Shown piece after piece: positions 30,482 through 34,676 of a DNA stretch of 34,676 bases. The notes below the pieces were generated by a model. It was not told where the DNA came from. It did not search any database and saw nothing but the letters and a program-made list of their open reading frames with translations. A program made the translations under genes and the position numbers. Each line of letters opens with the position of its first letter. Within the stretch, counting starts at the first letter, position 1. This DNA comes from Saccoglossus kowalevskii (Eukaryota > Hemichordata > Enteropneusta > Harrimaniidae): the NCBI RefSeq assembly GCF_000003605.2, contig NW_003148629.1, forward strand, positions 1 to 34,676, in the 5' to 3' direction.

Positions 30482-30565
30482 CACCCCTGGTGGGACTCGA
30501 ACCCACAATCTTCGGTTGAATTCACATGTAGGAGACCGACGCCTTATCCATTAGGCCACAGAGGC
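30482..30565 (-). tRNA. tRNA-Arg(CCU)
   Basis: Discriminator G; CATGTGAATTC intron. Confidence 0.91.
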
Positions 30566-30937
30566 AGTTGACAAGTAAATACCTTAACACAATTTTGACA
30601 AATTGATCTTGTGTGTTTTATTAAAAACAAGTGGCAAGTAAATTGCATGATTTGTTTTCATGACGGAGTAGAATTGAATATATCTGCGTGTGGCTGATAT
30701 GCGATTCTAGAAACAGCCGAATGACAGTTATACTGGATTTTGATGCGAAATTACCATTTAAATGGCCACCATTCTGTCATTTTGAGTGGATTATGGAAAA
30801 CAAATTTGTGCATTTGTGCAAACTGTGTCTGTGAAGGGTTAATGTATTCAGTACAAGCATGTCCGAGATACAGGTGCGGATGGACGTTGAATCAGCAAAT
30901 CAGGGTCTTTCGGCCATTCCTGAAGGAGTTTTAAAAA

Positions 30938-31021
30938 TACACCTGGTGGGACTCGAACCCACAATCTTCTGTTGACTTCTCATGTAGGAGACCGATGCCT
31001 TATCCTTTAGGCCACAGAGGC
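30938..31021 (-). tRNA. tRNA-Arg(CCU), damaged
   Basis: Lesions of the 20657 type plus a D-loop change in the A box (CCTAAAGG); GAG intron, long flank. Confidence 0.63.
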
Positions 31022-31157
31022 AGTTGAAGTGTAAATACATTAACACAATTTTGACAAATTGATCTTGTGTGTTTTATTGAAAACAAGTGTCAAGTAGAAT
31101 GCATGTTTTATTTTCATGACGGAGTAGAATTGAATAAATCTGAAAGGGACTTAAAAA

Positions 31158-31241
31158 TACCACTGGTGGGACTCGAACCCACAATCTTCGGTTGACTTCA
31201 CATGTAGGAGACCGACGCCTTATCCATTAGGCCACAGAGGC
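31158..31241 (-). tRNA. tRNA-Arg(CCU)
   Basis: U4-U69 mismatch; GTG intron. Confidence 0.82.
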
Positions 31242-31619
31242 AGTTGACATTTAAATACCTTAACACAATTTTGACAAATTGATCTTGTGTGTTTTATTAA
31301 AAACAAGTGTCAAGTGTCAAGTAAATTGCATGATTTGTTTTCATGACCGAGTAGAATTGAATATATCTGCGTGTGGCTGATACGCGATTCTGGAAACAGC
31401 CGAATGACAGTTATACTGGATTTTGATGCGAAATTACCATTTAAATGGCCACCATTCTGTCATTTTGAGTGGATTATGGAAACAAACTTGTGCATTTGTG
31501 CAAACTGTGTCTGTGAAGGGTTAATGTATTCAGTACAAGAATGTACGAGATACAGGTGCGGATAGACGTTGAATCAGCAAATCAGGGTCTTTCGGCCATT
31601 CCTGAAGGAGTTTTAAAAA

Positions 31620-31703
31620 TACCCCTGGTGGGACTCGAACCCACAATCTTCGGTTGACTTCTCATGTAGGAGACCGACGCCTTATCCATTAGGCCACAGA
31701 GGC
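31620..31703 (-). tRNA. tRNA-Arg(CCU), consensus
   Basis: GAG intron, T5, long flank. Confidence 0.93.
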
Positions 31704-31839
31704 AGTTGAAGTATAAATGCCGTAACACAATTTTGACAAATTTATCTTGTGTGTTTTATTGAAAACAAGTGTTAAGTAAAATGCATGTTTTATTTTCATG
31801 ATGGAGTAGAATGAATATATCTGAAAGGGACTTAAAAAA

Positions 31840-31923
31840 TACCCCTGGTGGGACTCGAACCCACAATCTTCGGTTGACTTCACATGTAGGAGACCGACGC
31901 CTTATCCATTAGGCCACAGAGGC
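31840..31923 (-). tRNA. tRNA-Arg(CCU), consensus
   Basis: GTG intron, T6. Confidence 0.94.
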
Positions 31924-32059
31924 AGTTGAAGTATAAATGCCGTAACACAATTTTGACAATTTTATCTTGTGTGTTTCATTGAAAACAAGTGTTAAGTAAA
32001 ATGCATGTTTTATTTTCATGACGGAGTAGAATTGAATATATCTGAAAGGGACTTAAAAA

Positions 32060-32143
32060 CACCCCTGGTGGGACTCGAACCCACAATCTTCGGTTGAATT
32101 CACATGTAGGAGACCGACGCCTTATCCATTAGGCCACAGAGGC
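32060..32143 (-). tRNA. tRNA-Arg(CCU)
   Basis: Discriminator G; CATGTGAATTC intron. Confidence 0.91.
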
Positions 32144-32280
32144 AGTTGACGAGTAAATACCTTAACACAATTTTGACAAATTTATCTTGTGTGTTTTATT
32201 GATAACAAGTGTTAAGTAAAATGCATGTTTTATTTTCATGACGGAGTAGAATTGAATATATCTGAAAGGGACTTAAAAAA

Positions 32281-32364
32281 TACCCCTGGTGGGACTCGAA
32301 CCCACAATCTTCGGTTGACTTCACATGTAGGAGACCGACGCCTTATCCATTAGGCCACAGAGGC
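32281..32364 (-). tRNA. tRNA-Arg(CCU), consensus
   Basis: GTG intron, T6. Confidence 0.94.
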
Positions 32365-32500
32365 AGTTGACGAGTAAATACCTTAACACAAATTTGACAA
32401 ATTTATCTTGTGTGTTTCATTGAAAACAAGTGTTAAGTAAAATGCATGTTTTATTTTCATGACGGAGTAGAATTGAATATATCTGAAAGGGACTTAAAAA

Positions 32501-32584
32501 TACCCCTGGTGGGACTCGAACCCACAATCTTCGGTTGACTTCACATGTAGGAGACCGACGCCTTATCCATTAGGCCACAGAGGC
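32501..32584 (-). tRNA. tRNA-Arg(CCU), consensus
   Basis: GTG intron, T5. Confidence 0.94.
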
Positions 32585-32955
32585 AGTTGACGATTAAATA
32601 CCTTAACACAATTTTGACAAATTTATCTTGTGTGTTTTATTGAAAACAAGTGTCAAGTAGAATGCATGTTTTATTTTCATGACGGAGTAGTATTCAATAT
32701 ATCTGCGTGTGGCTGATATGCGATTCTGGAAACAGTCGAATGACAGTTATACTGGATTTTGATGCGAAATTACCATTTAAATGGCCACCATTCTGTCATT
32801 TTGAGTGGATTATGGAAACAAACTTGTGCTTTTGTGCAAACTGTGTCTGTTAATGGTTAATCTATTCAGTACAAGCATGTCCGAGACACAGATGCGGATG
32901 GACGTTGAATCAGCAAGTCAGGGTCTTTCGGTTATTCCTGAAGGGGTTTTAAACG

Positions 32956-33039
32956 TACCGCTGGTGGGACTCGAACCCACAATTTTCGGTTGACTTCTCA
33001 TGTAGGAGACCAACGCCTTATCCATTAGGCCACAGAGGC
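32956..33039 (-). tRNA. tRNA-Arg(CCU)
   Basis: U4-C69 mismatch, C28U, one variable-loop change; GAG intron; only TTT after the gene; long flank. Confidence 0.7.
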
Positions 33040-33175
33040 AGTTGAAGTATAAATGCCGTAACACAATTTTGACAAATTTATCTTGTGTGTTTCATTGAAA
33101 ACAAGAGTTAAGTAAAATGCATGTTTTATTTTCATGACGGAGTAGAATTGAATATATCTGAAAGGGACTTAAAAA

Positions 33176-33258
33176 CACCCCTGGTGGGACTCGAACCCAC
33201 AATCTTCGGTTGACTTCTCATGTAGGAGACCGACGCCTTATCCATTAGGCCACGAAGC
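33176..33258 (-). tRNA. tRNA-Arg(CCU), 83 bases
   Basis: Duplicate of 10767: base lost in the acceptor 5' strand, discriminator G, GAG intron. Confidence 0.7.
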
Positions 33259-33393
33259 AGTTGAAGTATAAATGCCGTAACACAATTTTGACAAATTTAT
33301 CTTGTGTGTTTCATTGAAAGAAGTGTTAAGTAAAATGCATGTTTTATTTTCATGACGGAGTAGAATTGAATATATCTGAAAGGGACTTAAAAA

Positions 33394-33477
33394 CACCCCT
33401 GGTGGGACTCGAACCCACAATCTTCGGTTAACTTCAAATGTAGGAGACCGACGCCTTATCCATTAGGCCACAGAGGC
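33394..33477 (-). tRNA. tRNA-Arg(CCU)
   Basis: Duplicate of 10985: discriminator G, CATTTGAAGTT intron. Confidence 0.88.
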
Positions 33478-33849
33478 AGTTGACATTTAAATACCTTAAC
33501 ACAATTTTGACAAATTGATCTTGTGTGTTTTATTAAAAACAAGTGTCAAGTAAATTGCATGTTTTGTTTTCATGACGGAGTAGAATTGAATATATCTACG
33601 TGTGGCTGATACGCGATTCTGGAAACAGCCGAATGACAGTTATACTGGATTTTGATGCGAAATTACCATTTAAATGGCCACCATTCTGTAATTTTGAGTG
33701 GATTATGGAAAACAAATTTGTGCATTTGTGCAAACTGTGTATGTGAAGGGTTAATGTATTCAGTAAAAGAATGTACGAGATACAGGTGCGGATAGACGTT
33801 GAATCAGCAAATCAGGGTATTTCGGCCATTCCTGAAGGGGTTTTAAAAA

Positions 33850-33932
33850 TACCCCTGGTGGGACTCGAACCCACAATCTTCGGTTGACTTCACATGTAGG
33901 AGACGGACGCCTATCCATTAGGCCATAGAGGC
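33850..33932 (-). tRNA. tRNA-Arg(CCU), 83 bases
   Basis: One D-loop base lost, C29-C41 and A7-C66 mismatches; GTG intron with long flank. Lies at a block seam. Confidence 0.62.
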
Positions 33933-34066
33933 AGTTGACATGTAATTACTTAACACAATTTTGACAAATTGATCTTGTGTGTTTTATTGAAAACAAGTGT
34001 CAAGTAGAATGCATGTTTTATTTTCATGACGGAGTAGAATTGAATATATCGAAGGCGATTTAAAAA

Positions 34067-34150
34067 TACCCCTGGTGGAACTCGAACCCACAATCTTAGG
34101 TTGACTTCACATGTAGGAGACCGACGCCTTATCCATTAGGCCACAGAGGC
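34067..34150 (-). tRNA. tRNA-Arg(CCU)
   Basis: Duplicate of 28704: C28-U42 mismatch, G53-U61. Confidence 0.78.
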
Positions 34151-34286
34151 AGTTGAAGTGTAAATGCCTTAACACAATTTTGACAAATTTATCTTGTGTG
34201 TTTTATTGAAATCAAGTGTCAAGTTAAATGCATGTTTTATTTTCATGACAGAGAAGAATTGAATATATCTGAAGGAGACTTAAAAA

Positions 34287-34370
34287 TACCCCTGGTGGGA
34301 CTCGAACCCACAATCTTCGGTTGACTTCACATGTAGGAGACCGACGCCTTATCCATTAGGCCACAGAGGC
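34287..34370 (-). tRNA. tRNA-Arg(CCU), consensus
   Basis: GTG intron, T5. The sequence beyond leads into a truncated insert. Confidence 0.94.
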
Positions 34371-34676
34371 AGTTGACGATTAAATACCTTAACACAATTT
34401 TGACAAATTTATCTTGTGTGTTTTATTGAAAACAAGTGTCAAGTAGAATGCATGTTTTATTTTCATGACGGAGTAGTATTCAATATATCTGCGTGTGGCT
34501 GATATGCGATTCTGGAAACAGTCGAATGACAGTTATACTGGATTTTGATGCGAAATTACCATTTAAATGGCCACCATTCTGTCATTTTGAGTGGATTATG
34601 GAAACAAACTTGTGCTTTTGTGCAAACTGTGTCTGTTAATGGTTAATCTATTCAGTACAAGCATGTCCGATGATGA

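Larger units (their letters stand above)
33049..33909. repeat. Block duplicated from 10640-11500 (offset 22409)
   Basis: Shares the 83-base gene with a shortened 5' acceptor strand, the CATTTGAAGTT-intron gene and the TCTACGTGTGG variant of the insert. The seam with the next block, which resembles 28569 onward, lies at about 33905-33950 beside one-base deletions. Confidence 0.8.
1..34676 (-). repeat. Tandem array of tRNA-Arg(CCU) genes, 112 loci
   Basis: The whole window is built from units of about 220 bp (short) or 455-462 bp (long), each with one tRNA gene, all transcribed leftward. Spacers are as conserved as the genes, so this is a satellite-like tDNA array and not scattered genes. The shared spacer, read on the plus strand from a tRNA 5' end, holds a variable AT-rich stretch (GAAGTATAAATGCCGTAAC, GACRAGTAAATACC or GACATTTAAATACC types), the inverted repeat ACACAA/TTGTGT around 16 bases, a GTGTCAAG or GTGTTAAG stretch, ATGCATG, and ATGACGGAGTAGAATTGAAT before the next terminator. 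Seven units have a 7-base TGTCAAG duplication and are 461-462 bp long. Unit borders were found by eye from the acceptor ends; no alignment was run. Confidence 0.96.

Noticed and set aside
1-34676. CRISPR array
   Set aside because: Regular repeats, but the 'repeat' is a tRNA gene and the spacers are conserved and 136-375 bp long.
1-34676. tRNA-derived SINE cluster
   Set aside because: The tRNA part is full length with a removable intron and is followed at once by a Pol III T-run; there is no tRNA-unrelated body or A-tail joined to its 3' end, and units are strictly tandem.
1-34676. Bacterial or organellar tRNA array
   Set aside because: Intron at 37/38, no encoded CCA, T-run terminators and long AT-rich spacers fit nuclear Pol III genes.

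Overview
This window is one tandem array of nuclear-type eukaryotic tRNA genes. I count 112 tRNA-derived loci, all on the minus strand. They are a tRNA-Arg with anticodon CCU (DNA CCT). Each carries an 11-base intron after position 37, internal Pol III A and B boxes, and usually a run of five or six T directly after the discriminator base. One locus is cut by the window start, three have lost the whole anticodon arm, and the rest are full length with varying damage. I see no credible protein-coding gene; the short open frames are chance readings of the repeat. Intron, Pol III signals, long AT-rich spacers and absence of encoded CCA point to a eukaryote, and the body resembles animal tRNA-Arg(CCU). 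The species cannot be named from this.

Layout. Genes repeat about every 220 bp (short unit) or about every 456 bp (long unit). The long unit is the short unit plus a 235-236 bp insert placed 16 bp beyond the tRNA 3' end. There are 38 complete inserts and one cut by the window end. For a gene whose lowest coordinate is s, offsets are: terminator s-5 to s-1, B box s+11 to s+21, intron s+36 to s+46, anticodon s+48 to s+50, A box s+66 to s+76, 5' end s+83. Position numbers in the gene entries are standard tRNA positions on the minus strand. 'GTG intron' means CATGTGAAGTC and 'GAG intron' means CATGAGAAGTC. 'Long flank' means the 235 bp insert lies in that gene's 3' flank. The 'consensus' gene has acceptor GCCTCTG/CAGGGGT, anticodon stem TCGGT/ACCGA and T stem GTGGG/CCCAC.

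Regions. 1-8750 alternates long and short units and includes a 1.36 kb higher-order repeat (2665-5460). 8919-9411 and 17476-17968 hold two copies of an unrelated, hairpin-rich 493 bp sequence inside a spacer, carried by a roughly 2.1 kb block duplicated at an offset of 8557. 18800-34676 is a mosaic of blocks also present earlier or later in the array. The array runs off both ends.

Most interesting points: the size and homogeneity of the array; anticodon drift in single copies (CCA, CAT, ACT); intron alleles linked to the neighbouring spacer type; an A10-U25 compensatory pair in one gene; loss of the T-run terminator in five genes that face a 235 bp insert; and clusters of one-base indels that fall at the seams of duplicated blocks, a warning about assembly.
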